Part shown: positions 36,727-44,637 of the stretch, in pieces
How positions within the stretch are numbered: position 1 is the stretch's first letter
Layout: every line of letters begins with the position of its first letter
Assembly (NCBI RefSeq): GCF_019551475.1
Contig: NZ_CP047159.1
Coordinates: forward strand, 1,488,001 to 1,552,000
Length of the DNA stretch: 64,000 nucleotides
Source: Prevotella sp. Rep29
GTDB lineage: Bacteria > Bacteroidota > Bacteroidia > Bacteroidales > Bacteroidaceae
Direction: 5' to 3'
Translations under genes and position numbers: made by a program
The notes under the pieces: generated by a model
The model's input: only the letters and a program-made list of their open reading frames with translations
The model's database searches: none
Told to the model about the DNA's origin: nothing

Positions 36727-38061
36727 TTAGATAAACGGCACCATGTATGGTGGAATTAAAAATGTCTCGCTGTCTTTAGCGTAATCTTTGGTGTATATCA
36801 GGTAACGCCACAGTATTCGGGAGGAGTGGATGCGGCAAAACTCATCCAGTGAGGCATGAGACTTATAGTTTGAAGATTTTACTTCCACTGGACATATCTT
36901 GGCTCCTCTTGATAATAAGAAATCAATCTCATAGTAATGCTTTTCATCTCGGGGCCAAGTATGATAATAGAGTTCATTTCCAGATGCAACCAGCATTTGA
37001 GCCACTAAATTTTCGTATACATATCCGAGGTTTGCTGGCAACTTATCTGATAAAAGTTTCTCGTAAATAATATTCTCTGTGAATTTTTTATCCCAGAAAG
37101 CAAGTGTTATAAACAGACCTGTATCGCATACGAACATCTTAAACTGGTCTATGTTCTTAGTCAGCCCCATACCCACTTGAGGATCGTCAACATGATAACA
37201 CATGTTTACCGTCTTACTGTCTTCGAGATCTTTCAGTAATTCGGTCATTTTATCATCATCCACCTTTCCTACAGCTGAATATGGTACATATCGGATTGCG
37301 TTCCGGCTCAATTGACCAGGTATGGAACGGAACATGACAGATGCTCTTCCTGACGGGTCAATCTTCAGGAAATCATCTTCATACAGTTTTAATATCCGAC
37401 GTTTGGCAATGTCAACCTTGCTGAAATTATTTGTATCAAGATAGGCATTGACAGCCTGAGGCATCCCACCGACAAGCATATACAGACGCAAATTACGTGC
37501 CATTTCCCGATGAGCAGGGCCAAGTGGATGTTTCTGTTCCCAAAACTTCTGTAAAAGCGGCATTGTCGCTACATCACCCAAAGCCCAACGGAATTCTTCA
37601 AAATCCATCGGGTTCATCTGTATTCTGTCCTCCTCACTGGGAATCGTTATACCCTCAGTATTCTTTTTAATGCTAATCAGTGACCCAGTTTCAATATAGT
37701 CATACCTACCATCATCAACAAGATACTTGATAGCCTGACGAGCCATGGGACATTTTTGTACCTCGTCAAAGATGATGACAGACTTCCTCTTCACAAGTGT
37801 CACATGGTAGGTTGTCTGAAGATATAGGAACAAGTAGTCCAAGTCCATCAAGTCATTGAACAAGTCCTTAATTGCCTTGGAAGCCTTATTGAAATCTATG
37901 AGCAGATATGACTCATATTCGTTTTTGGCGAAAGTCTCTACTATCGTAGATTTACCAACACGTCTGGCCCCTTCTACTAACAGCGCACTCTTGCCATCTG
38001 ATTCCTGTTTCCAGTTCAGAAGCTCTGCATATATTTTTCTTTTAAATAATCTCTCTGCCAT
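36727..38061 (-). CDS. AAA-family ATPase with DUF4143
   Basis: The 444-residue protein has an AAA_14 domain with Walker A GARRVGKST (about residue 33) and Walker B VIIFDEVQKCP. The DYIETGSLI sensor-like segment precedes the family's typical MNPMDFEEFRWALGD. A C-terminal DUF4143 with PVEVKSSNYKSHASLDEF resembles a restriction-endonuclease-like fold core (E-x-K). Members are common and often multicopy in Bacteroidetes and are frequently on mobile DNA. The biological role is not established. The start at 38061 fits the promoter box at 38083-38090. Confidence 0.9.
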   Translation of the reverse strand: MAERLFKRKIYAELLNWKQESDGKSALLVEGARRVGKSTIVETFAKNEYESYLLIDFNKASKAIKDLFNDLMDLDYLFLYLQTTYHVTLVKRKSVIIFDEVQKCPMARQAIKYLVDDGRYDYIETGSLISIKKNTEGITIPSEEDRIQMNPMDFEEFRWALGDVATMPLLQKFWEQKHPLGPAHREMARNLRLYMLVGGMPQAVNAYLDTNNFSKVDIAKRRILKLYEDDFLKIDPSGRASVMFRSIPGQLSRNAIRYVPYSAVGKVDDDKMTELLKDLEDSKTVNMCYHVDDPQVGMGLTKNIDQFKMFVCDTGLFITLAFWDKKFTENIIYEKLLSDKLPANLGYVYENLVAQMLVASGNELYYHTWPRDEKHYYEIDFLLSRGAKICPVEVKSSNYKSHASLDEFCRIHSSRILWRYLIYTKDYAKDSETFLIPPYMVPFI

Positions 38062-38082
38062 AAATGGTGGTTTTAAGTGCTG

Positions 38083-38090
38083 CAAAGATA
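38083..38090 (-). promoter_or_regulatory. Promoter -7 box of the DUF4143 ATPase
   Basis: TATCTTTG followed by CAGC on the minus strand. The first of the 33-bp repeats begins 10 bp upstream of it. Confidence 0.65.
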
Positions 38091-38100
38091 ATAAATAATT

Positions 38101-38183
38101 CCAATCCCCACAAATTTATTTCGGTAATTTTACCCAATCCCCACGAATTTTATTATGCGTTACTATCCAAATCCCATAAATCT
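38101..38183 (-). repeat. Three degenerate direct repeats at 33-bp spacing upstream of the DUF4143 ATPase
   Basis: CCAATCCCCACAAATTT (38101-38117), CCAATCCCCACGAATTT (38134-38150) and the weaker CCAAATCCCATAAATCT (38167-38183) begin exactly 33 bp apart, or three helical turns. They lie just upstream of the ATPase -7 box and look like tandem operator sites. Divergent control of the DUF2975 gene is also possible. Confidence 0.65.
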
Positions 38184-38327
38184 GCTATTTTTGAATGACA
38201 ACTTTGTGGCGCGACTCTGTATCACCTGACTGATTTTCTTGATAGATTATTTCTGTAAAAATATACGATTTCAGTTAAATAATAGTTAATTATCATATAT
38301 TATTTATTGTTTTTCGACAAATATCAC

Positions 38328-38335
38328 TATCTTTG
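38328..38335 (+). promoter_or_regulatory. Promoter -7 box of the DUF2975/XRE operon
   Basis: TATCTTTG followed by CAGC, with a TTG (38307-38309) at suitable -33 distance. The leader is about 27 bases. Confidence 0.65.
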
Positions 38336-38367
38336 CAGCCAGAATAACAATTAAATTGATTTACGCT

Positions 38368-38853
38368 ATGAATGAGAAATTGGCTATGACGCTGAGATGG
38401 CTCAGTTATGTGGCATTGTTCTTTTGTGCCGCATGGTTTGTATTCCTGTGTTATCAGAGTTATCATCAGGTCTTTGATACTACAGGCAGCCATATCCATT
38501 GGGAAGCAAAACAAAATCAAGTCCTGTTTGTTTCCACTGTATTCCTATTATATATAGCACTGACGTTAGCTGTCATAGGTCTATGTGTGGCTTTCTTTAT
38601 CAATCTCATCAAAGGAATCCAGCATGAAGAATTGTTCCCTAAAAAGAACATTAGGCTTATCTTTATTGCTGTTCTATTGTTATTTCTTCAAACAGTAGCA
38701 TCAGACAATCTTAATCAAGCATTCATTTCTAAAGGCCCTGCAGTAATAGCACTTACTTCAAATCCATTTGTGCAGTCTCTTATTCTACTCGTTTTTGGCA
38801 TATTGTACAAGATGGGCTGTCAAGTTGCAGCAGAACACGATTTAACTGTATAG
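38368..38853 (+). CDS. DUF2975 membrane protein
   Basis: The 161-residue protein has four hydrophobic segments: WLSYVALFFCAAWFVFLCY, VSTVFLLYIALTLAVIGLCVAFF, LIFIAVLLLFLQTVA, and FVQSLILLVFGILYKMG. The pattern with LIKGIQHEELFPKKN between the second and third is that of DUF2975. Members are usually paired, as here, with a tiny XRE regulator. The start at 38368 is preferred over an ATG four codons upstream. The DNA is AT-richer than the flanking housekeeping genes. Confidence 0.85.
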   Translation: MNEKLAMTLRWLSYVALFFCAAWFVFLCYQSYHQVFDTTGSHIHWEAKQNQVLFVSTVFLLYIALTLAVIGLCVAFFINLIKGIQHEELFPKKNIRLIFIAVLLLFLQTVASDNLNQAFISKGPAVIALTSNPFVQSLILLVFGILYKMGCQVAAEHDLTV

Positions 38854-38865
38854 GGAGGGCAGCAG

Positions 38866-39072
38866 ATGATAGTCGTAAACTTAGACGTGATGATGGCCAA
38901 AAGAAAAATCTCGCTTAATGAATTATCTGAGCGGGTTGGCATCACTATCACAAACCTTTCGAAACTTAAAACGGGTAAGGCTAAGGCTATACGTTTTACA
39001 ACACTTGAAGCCATTTGCAAGGCATTGGATTGTACACCGGCAGATATATTGGACTATAGCAGCGAAGAATAA
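38866..39072 (+). CDS. XRE-family (YozG-like) transcriptional regulator
   Basis: The 68-residue protein consists of a single helix-turn-helix: LDVMMAKRKISLNELSERV (helices 1 and 2), GITITNLSKLKTGKAKAIR (recognition helix and turn), and TLEAICKALDCTPADIL. It matches the small HTH_26/YozG type that partners with DUF2975 proteins. It lies 12 bp after the DUF2975 gene and 3 bp before the next gene, in the same operon. It probably controls its own operon. Confidence 0.92.
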   Translation: MIVVNLDVMMAKRKISLNELSERVGITITNLSKLKTGKAKAIRFTTLEAICKALDCTPADILDYSSEE

Positions 39073-39075
39073 AAG

Positions 39076-39918
39076 ATGAAAAAGACCATTTTTTTTGCGA
39101 TGCTAATTGCAATTATGACAATAGCATCGCCAGTATCGGCACAAACCATTGTCAAGGGACATGTGGTTAATGAACAAGGTGAAACGGTTGAATACGTTAG
39201 TATCGGTTTCGAGGAAGGTGATAGTGAGGACCAATCGTCCAACGTTGGCACTATATCGGATGCTAAAGGCAACTTTGAGTTAGAGATACCTGCCAATCGC
39301 AAGAACGACTTGGTGTTTACCCACGTGTCATTCCAAAAGGCCATTGTTCCCTACGAAACATATGCCAACGGACAGCAACTGACAGTCACGATGAAGGACA
39401 AAATGGTCGAGCTGGCCGAAGTCGTTGTAGGCAAGAAAAACAAGCCACAGAAAATTGCAGGTAAAGCTATCAGTGGGCCGGTGGCATCATTCCGTGGAAA
39501 GGGCAAGGTTGATGGCACAGAATGGGGGCCTGTGTTCAAAAGCAAGAAGGATTACGTCATCAGCGACATCCTGCTGACCATTAAAGGCATCTCATACCAA
39601 TGGTGCGTGCTTAGTTTCAATATCTACGAGATACAGGGCAACAAGTTTGTGAACATCCTCAATAAGCCAATCTACCACAGGATCGAGAAAAGAAACGGCA
39701 AGCAGCGACTCGACATCCAACCAGAAGAAACCATCGTGCTGAGAGGAAAAAGGAAATACTACATTAGCGTAATGGTAGTTGACAGCGATCGCTATGGTAT
39801 TCTTGATATGCAGTCACAATTCAAAACCAGTTATGCTCGTAGTATCACCAAAGGTAAGAAGCGAAAACTGCCCATCGGGCCAGCAATTCAGGTGAAAGGG
39901 TATGAAATTGAACAATAA
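39076..39918 (+). CDS. Exported protein with carboxypeptidase-regulatory-like domain
   Basis: The 280-residue protein has a signal peptide (MKKTIFFAMLIAIMTIASPVSA). Residues about 24-115 form the CarboxypepD_reg-like beta sandwich (VKGHVVNEQGETVEYVSI, SDAKGNFELEIP, MVELAEVVV) common at the N-terminus of TonB receptors. There is no receptor barrel. The C-terminal half (SFRGKGKVDGTEWGPVFKSKKDY) is a further beta-rich domain of unknown role. It is probably periplasmic or surface-bound, the last gene of the DUF2975/XRE operon. Confidence 0.82.
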   Translation: MKKTIFFAMLIAIMTIASPVSAQTIVKGHVVNEQGETVEYVSIGFEEGDSEDQSSNVGTISDAKGNFELEIPANRKNDLVFTHVSFQKAIVPYETYANGQQLTVTMKDKMVELAEVVVGKKNKPQKIAGKAISGPVASFRGKGKVDGTEWGPVFKSKKDYVISDILLTIKGISYQWCVLSFNIYEIQGNKFVNILNKPIYHRIEKRNGKQRLDIQPEETIVLRGKRKYYISVMVVDSDRYGILDMQSQFKTSYARSITKGKKRKLPIGPAIQVKGYEIEQ

Positions 39919-39932
39919 CTCGGTACAATTAT

Positions 39933-39967
39933 AAAGGGACTTGCCTTTGTTATGACAAGTCCCTTTT
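39933..39967. terminator. Bidirectional terminator between convergent genes
   Basis: AAAGGGACTTG pairs with CAAGTCCCTTT, with A-rich and T-rich flanks. It ends the plus-strand operon and ppdK. A diverged copy is at 35882-35915. Confidence 0.85.
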
Positions 39968-39990
39968 CAATATAACAATTCAGAGCTAAT

Positions 39991-42711
39991 TTACTCCTCC
40001 ACGGCTGCCTGCGCGGCTGCCAAACGTGCGATAGGCACGCGGAACGGTGAACAGCTTGCATAGTCAAGTCCTATCTTAGCGCAGAACTTCACTGAAGAAG
40101 GCTCACCACCATGCTCACCGCAGATACCTGTGCGGAGCGTTGGGCGAACGGCGCGTCCCTTCTCAACAGCCATCTTCACGAGCTGACCAACACCCTTCTG
40201 GTCGAGAACCTGGAATGGGTCAACCTTGAGAATCTTCTTGTCAAGATATACAGGCAGGAACGATGCTATGTCGTCGCGGCTGTAACCGAAGGTCATCTGT
40301 GTCAAGTCGTTGGTTCCGAATGAGAAGTATTCTGCTTCGGTAGCGATACGGTCAGCTGTCAGGGCTGCACGTGGGATTTCGATCATCGTACCGATTTCAA
40401 ATTCCACCTCAACGCCATATTCTTCAAACACTTCAGCAGCAACTTTCTTGATAATTTCCTTCTGCTGTTTCAACTCGTGAAGGATACCAATGAGCGGAAC
40501 CATGATTTCCGGCATCGGGTTCTTACCTTCTTTCTTCAGTTCGCATGCTGCACTGAGGATGGCGCGAGTCTGCATAGCTGTAATTTCCGGGAATGTGATA
40601 CCCAGACGGCAACCGCGGTGACCGAGCATCGGGTTGTTTTCAGAGAGACTCTCTACGCGGCGACGGATTGTTTCCACGCTTACACCCATTTCGTTAGCCA
40701 TTGTTTCCTGACCTGCTGCATCGTGCGGAACGAACTCATGGAGTGGCGGGTCGAGCAGACGGATGTTAACTGGCAGTCCGTCCATTGCCTCGAGGATTCC
40801 CTTGAAGTCAGCTTTCTGATAAGGAAGCAGTTTTGCAAGGGCCTTCTCACGACCTTCTACTGTATCGGAGAGAATCATCTCACGCATAGCAACAATCTTC
40901 TTGTCCTCGAAGAACATGTGCTCTGTACGTGTCAGACCGATACCTTTTGCTCCGAACTCACGAGCGACGCGTGCATCATGCGGAGTATCGGCATTGGTAC
41001 GTACAGACAGTTTCGTATATTTGTCGCAGAGATCCATCAGTTCTTTGAAGTCGCCGGAAAGTTCGGCAGCTTTGGTAGGAACTTCACCTGCATATACCTG
41101 TCCTGTCGTACCGTTGATAGAAATATAGTCACCTTCTTTATATACAACACCGTCGATTTCAACGGTCTTTGCTTTATAATCTACGTTAAGTGCACCTACA
41201 CCCGATACGCAGCACTTACCCATACCACGTGCAACAACGGCTGCGTGTGAGGTCATACCGCCACGTGCAGTAAGGATTCCTTCTGCTGCTGCCATACCTG
41301 CGAGGTCTTCGGGTGAAGTCTCGATACGAACGAGAACCACTCTGTGACCATCTTCATGCCAAGCCTTTGCATCGTCAGCATGGAAGACAATCTGACCACA
41401 TCCGGCACCCGGAGAAGCGGGTAGACCTTGTGCAATCACTTTAGCCTGAGAGAGTGCCACCTTGTCAAATACAGGGTGCAACAACTCATCGAGCTTGTTA
41501 GGCTCACAACGCATGATAGCTGTCTTCTCATCAATCATACCTTCATGGAGCAGGTCGATTGCGATTTTCACCATAGCAGCACCTGTGCGCTTGCCATTAC
41601 GTGTCTGGAGGAACCAGAGTTTGCCTTCCTGTACGGTGAACTCCATATCCTGCATATCGTGATAGTGGTGCTCCAGTTTGTCCTGCAGCTCGTTCAGCTG
41701 TGCATAAATCTCAGGCATAGCCTCTTCCATTGACGGGAATTTTGCCACGCGCTCTTCTTCTGAGATACCTGCACGCTCTGCCCATTGCTGTGAGCCGAGT
41801 TTTGTAATCTGCTGCGGTGTGCGGATACCTGCAACAACGTCCTCACCCTGTGCATTTACGAGATACTCTCCATTGAACACGTTTTCGCCATTAGCGGCGT
41901 CGCGGCTGAAGCAAACACCCGTAGCACTGGTTTCGCCCATGTTACCGAATACCATCGCCATGACTGAAACTGCTGTACCCCACTCATCAGGAATACCTTC
42001 CATCTTACGATAGAGAATAGCGCGTTCGTTCATCCAGCTGCGGAATACGGCACAGATTGCTCCCCAGAGCTGTTCAATCGGGTTGTCGGGGAAGTCTTTT
42101 CCAGTACGTTCCTTGATTGCGGTCTTAAAGAGTTTGACGAGTTTCTTCAGGTCATCTACAGAGAGGTCTTTGTCGAGAACGACGCCACTCTCTTTCTTCA
42201 CCTGCTCGATAATTTCCTCGAACGGGTCGATATCTTCTTTATTAACTGGCTTCATTTCGAGCACCACATCACCATACATCTGTACGAAACGGCGATAGGA
42301 GTCATAAACGAAATGAGGATTCTGTGTCTTTGCAACCATTCCTTCAGCAACCTCATCATTAAGACCCAGGTTAAGAATGGTGTCCATCATACCCGGCATA
42401 GAAGCGCGAGCACCTGAACGTACAGAAACGAGAAGCGGGTTCTGAACGTCTCCGAACTTCGAATTCATCAGTTCTTCAATGTGCTTTACAGCAGCATTTA
42501 CTTCGTCCTGAAGAAGTTCCATGATACGCTCCTGCCCTACTTTGTAATACTCATTACAACAGTCTGTCGTGATTGTAAAACCTGGAGGAACCGGTACACC
42601 GATAAGGTTCATTTCGGCAAGGTTAGCACCTTTTCCACCGAGTACCTCACGCATTTTCGCATTACCTTCGGCTTTTCCGTTACCAAAGGTATAAACTCTT
42701 TTTTCGTTCAT
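39991..42711 (-). CDS. ppdK: Pyruvate, phosphate dikinase
   Basis: The 906-residue enzyme interconverts pyruvate, ATP and Pi with phosphoenolpyruvate, AMP and PPi. The N-terminal ATP-grasp domain begins VYTFGNGKAEGNAKMREVLGGKGANLAEM. The swivelling domain has the catalytic His in GGMTSHAAVVARGMGK, and the PEP domain contains GICGEHGGEPSSVKF. Length matches the bacterial enzyme (about 875-900). It pairs metabolically with the PPi-using pump HppA 2 kb away. Its 3' end plus terminator is duplicated at 35882-35976. Confidence 0.97.
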   Translation of the reverse strand: MNEKRVYTFGNGKAEGNAKMREVLGGKGANLAEMNLIGVPVPPGFTITTDCCNEYYKVGQERIMELLQDEVNAAVKHIEELMNSKFGDVQNPLLVSVRSGARASMPGMMDTILNLGLNDEVAEGMVAKTQNPHFVYDSYRRFVQMYGDVVLEMKPVNKEDIDPFEEIIEQVKKESGVVLDKDLSVDDLKKLVKLFKTAIKERTGKDFPDNPIEQLWGAICAVFRSWMNERAILYRKMEGIPDEWGTAVSVMAMVFGNMGETSATGVCFSRDAANGENVFNGEYLVNAQGEDVVAGIRTPQQITKLGSQQWAERAGISEEERVAKFPSMEEAMPEIYAQLNELQDKLEHHYHDMQDMEFTVQEGKLWFLQTRNGKRTGAAMVKIAIDLLHEGMIDEKTAIMRCEPNKLDELLHPVFDKVALSQAKVIAQGLPASPGAGCGQIVFHADDAKAWHEDGHRVVLVRIETSPEDLAGMAAAEGILTARGGMTSHAAVVARGMGKCCVSGVGALNVDYKAKTVEIDGVVYKEGDYISINGTTGQVYAGEVPTKAAELSGDFKELMDLCDKYTKLSVRTNADTPHDARVAREFGAKGIGLTRTEHMFFEDKKIVAMREMILSDTVEGREKALAKLLPYQKADFKGILEAMDGLPVNIRLLDPPLHEFVPHDAAGQETMANEMGVSVETIRRRVESLSENNPMLGHRGCRLGITFPEITAMQTRAILSAACELKKEGKNPMPEIMVPLIGILHELKQQKEIIKKVAAEVFEEYGVEVEFEIGTMIEIPRAALTADRIATEAEYFSFGTNDLTQMTFGYSRDDIASFLPVYLDKKILKVDPFQVLDQKGVGQLVKMAVEKGRAVRPTLRTGICGEHGGEPSSVKFCAKIGLDYASCSPFRVPIARLAAAQAAVEE

Positions 42712-42828
42712 AATTTTGATTAAATAATAATATTAAAATTTGTTGTTCTTACAAGTTCATGTTGTTTAAAAACAAACAGCATCTATCGGCTTTCGTAGGC
42801 ACGAATGTCCTTTTTTGCTATTGTGGTG

Positions 42829-42836
42829 CAAAGATA
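42829..42836 (-). promoter_or_regulatory. Promoter -7 box of ppdK
   Basis: TATCTTTG followed by CACC on the minus strand, giving a leader of about 110 bases. The gap 42712-43141 otherwise holds only AT-rich sequence and the divergent rlmD promoter. Confidence 0.65.
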
Positions 42837-43052
42837 ATACAAATTCGGTAAAAGGACAAACATTTGCAAAAAAAATCCCCGAAATAATGACATTTTACTA
42901 CTTTTTTGTTTTTATTCTTCTTAAAATGCCATTTACATCTCCCCTTTCTCTTTTTTAATAACACGCCATCCTCTCAAAAATCTTTTGACAAAAAAATGCA
43001 ACCTTCGACCGAAAATAAATCATTTTCCGTTCGTTAAATCATTTTTTATAAT

Positions 43053-43060
43053 TATCTTTG
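43053..43060 (+). promoter_or_regulatory. Promoter -7 box of rlmD
   Basis: TATCTTTG followed by CAAAAG on the plus strand, about 80 bases before the start codon. Confidence 0.6.
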
Positions 43061-43141
43061 CAAAAGATTAGCTATATGCCGACATGAGACTATTCCCACG
43101 CTCGACATTCATGAGCTTTACAATCTGAAAACATTGTTGAT

Positions 43142-44590
43142 ATGGCAAGAAAGAAAAAGCCGCTTCCGATTTTCGAAAACGTGACCATCACCGATTGCGC
43201 AGCCGAGGGGAAAGCTCTCGCAAGAATCAACGACCTCGTTGTTTTCGTACCATTTGTCGTACCCGGCGATGTCGTTGACCTCCAGGTCAGAAGAAAAAAA
43301 CACAGCTACTGCGAGGCTGAGGTCATCCGCTTCATCAAGTATAGTGACATCAGGGAAACTCCCATGTGCCAACATTTCGGCATCTGCGGAGGATGCAAAT
43401 GGCAGAATCTTCCCTACGAAGAGCAGTTGAAAATGAAAGAACGGCAGGTCAGAGACCAACTGACACGCATCGGAAAGATTGAACTGCCCGAGTTCCGCCC
43501 CATTCTCGGTTCTACCAAGACCAAGGAATATCGCAACAAACTTGAGTTCGGATGCTGCAACAAGCGGTGGATGACACGTGAAGAGATACAAGACGAGAAC
43601 TTGGTTATCACCGACAAGAACGCCATCGGATTCCACATTACAGGATCTTTCGACAAGATTCTCCCCATTGAGAAATGCTGGCTGATGGACGATTTCCACA
43701 ATCAAGTGCGAAACGAAATCCGCGATTATGCACTCAGCACCGGCATGTCATTCTATGATATCAGAGAACAGCACGGACTCTTGCGGGATATCGTGTTCCG
43801 GAACTCTAACACAGGCGAATGGATGGTACTCATCCAGTTCCATTACGACAGCCCGGAAGACGAACAGCTTGCAAAAGGCTTACTGGAACATATCAGCCGT
43901 AAGTTCCCGGAAATCACGTCATTAATGTATGTTGACAATCAGAAATGCAACGACACTTTCGGCGATCTTGACCTGCAAACCTACAAAGGCACGGACCATA
44001 TCTTCGAGACAATGGAAGGACTCCGGTTCAAGGTGGGTCCCAAAAGTTTCTATCAGACGAATACGGAACAGGCATACCATCTTTATTCCGTGGCAAGGGA
44101 GTTTGCGTTCGGTGCGCAACCGCAAACTGGCGACGGCGAAGAATTGCCCCTCGTCTATGACCTATACACCGGCACCGGAACCATTGCCAACTTCGTTGCC
44201 CGCAACGCCCGGAAGGTCATCGGCATCGAATATGTTCCCGAAGCGATTGAGGATGCGCGCATCAATTCTCAAATCAACGGCATCGACAATACGCTCTTCT
44301 TTGCGGGAGACATGAAAGATATTCTCACAGACGAGTTTGTTGCGACACACGGTCGTCCCGATATCATCATCACCGATCCTCCGCGTGCCGGAATGCATGC
44401 AGATGTTGTCCAGACTATTCTCCGCACGCATCCGAAGCGGATAGTATATGTCAGCTGCAACCCTGCCACACAAGCGCGCGACTTGGCATTGCTCGACGAG
44501 GACTATCGTGTGGCAGCCGTCCAGCCTGTAGATATGTTTCCACACACGCCGCACGTTGAGAACGTCGTACTTTTAGAAGCAAGAACATAA
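43142..44590 (+). CDS. rlmD: 23S rRNA (uracil-5-)-methyltransferase, RlmD/RumA type
   Basis: The 482-residue S-adenosylmethionine-dependent RNA m5U methyltransferase has an N-terminal TRAM domain (about 8-65). An iron-sulfur motif follows with CQHFGICGGCKWQNLPY. The SAM-binding block is LVYDLYTGTGTIANFVARNARKVIGIEYV, then TDPPRAGMH, and the catalytic Cys is in VYVSCNPATQARDL. The likely target is U1939-equivalent in 23S rRNA, but the exact position cannot be told from sequence, because Bacteroidetes paralogues exist. Confidence 0.93.
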   Translation: MARKKKPLPIFENVTITDCAAEGKALARINDLVVFVPFVVPGDVVDLQVRRKKHSYCEAEVIRFIKYSDIRETPMCQHFGICGGCKWQNLPYEEQLKMKERQVRDQLTRIGKIELPEFRPILGSTKTKEYRNKLEFGCCNKRWMTREEIQDENLVITDKNAIGFHITGSFDKILPIEKCWLMDDFHNQVRNEIRDYALSTGMSFYDIREQHGLLRDIVFRNSNTGEWMVLIQFHYDSPEDEQLAKGLLEHISRKFPEITSLMYVDNQKCNDTFGDLDLQTYKGTDHIFETMEGLRFKVGPKSFYQTNTEQAYHLYSVAREFAFGAQPQTGDGEELPLVYDLYTGTGTIANFVARNARKVIGIEYVPEAIEDARINSQINGIDNTLFFAGDMKDILTDEFVATHGRPDIIITDPPRAGMHADVVQTILRTHPKRIVYVSCNPATQARDLALLDEDYRVAAVQPVDMFPHTPHVENVVLLEART

Positions 44591-44637
44591 CAATGAAATT
44601 TCTATCTTACACATTATTTAATTAATAACTTACGCTT

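Noticed and set aside
40477..41250. 257-codon plus-strand frame opposite ppdK
   Set aside because: It is antisense to the conserved core of ppdK and has no family signal. It is a codon-bias shadow.
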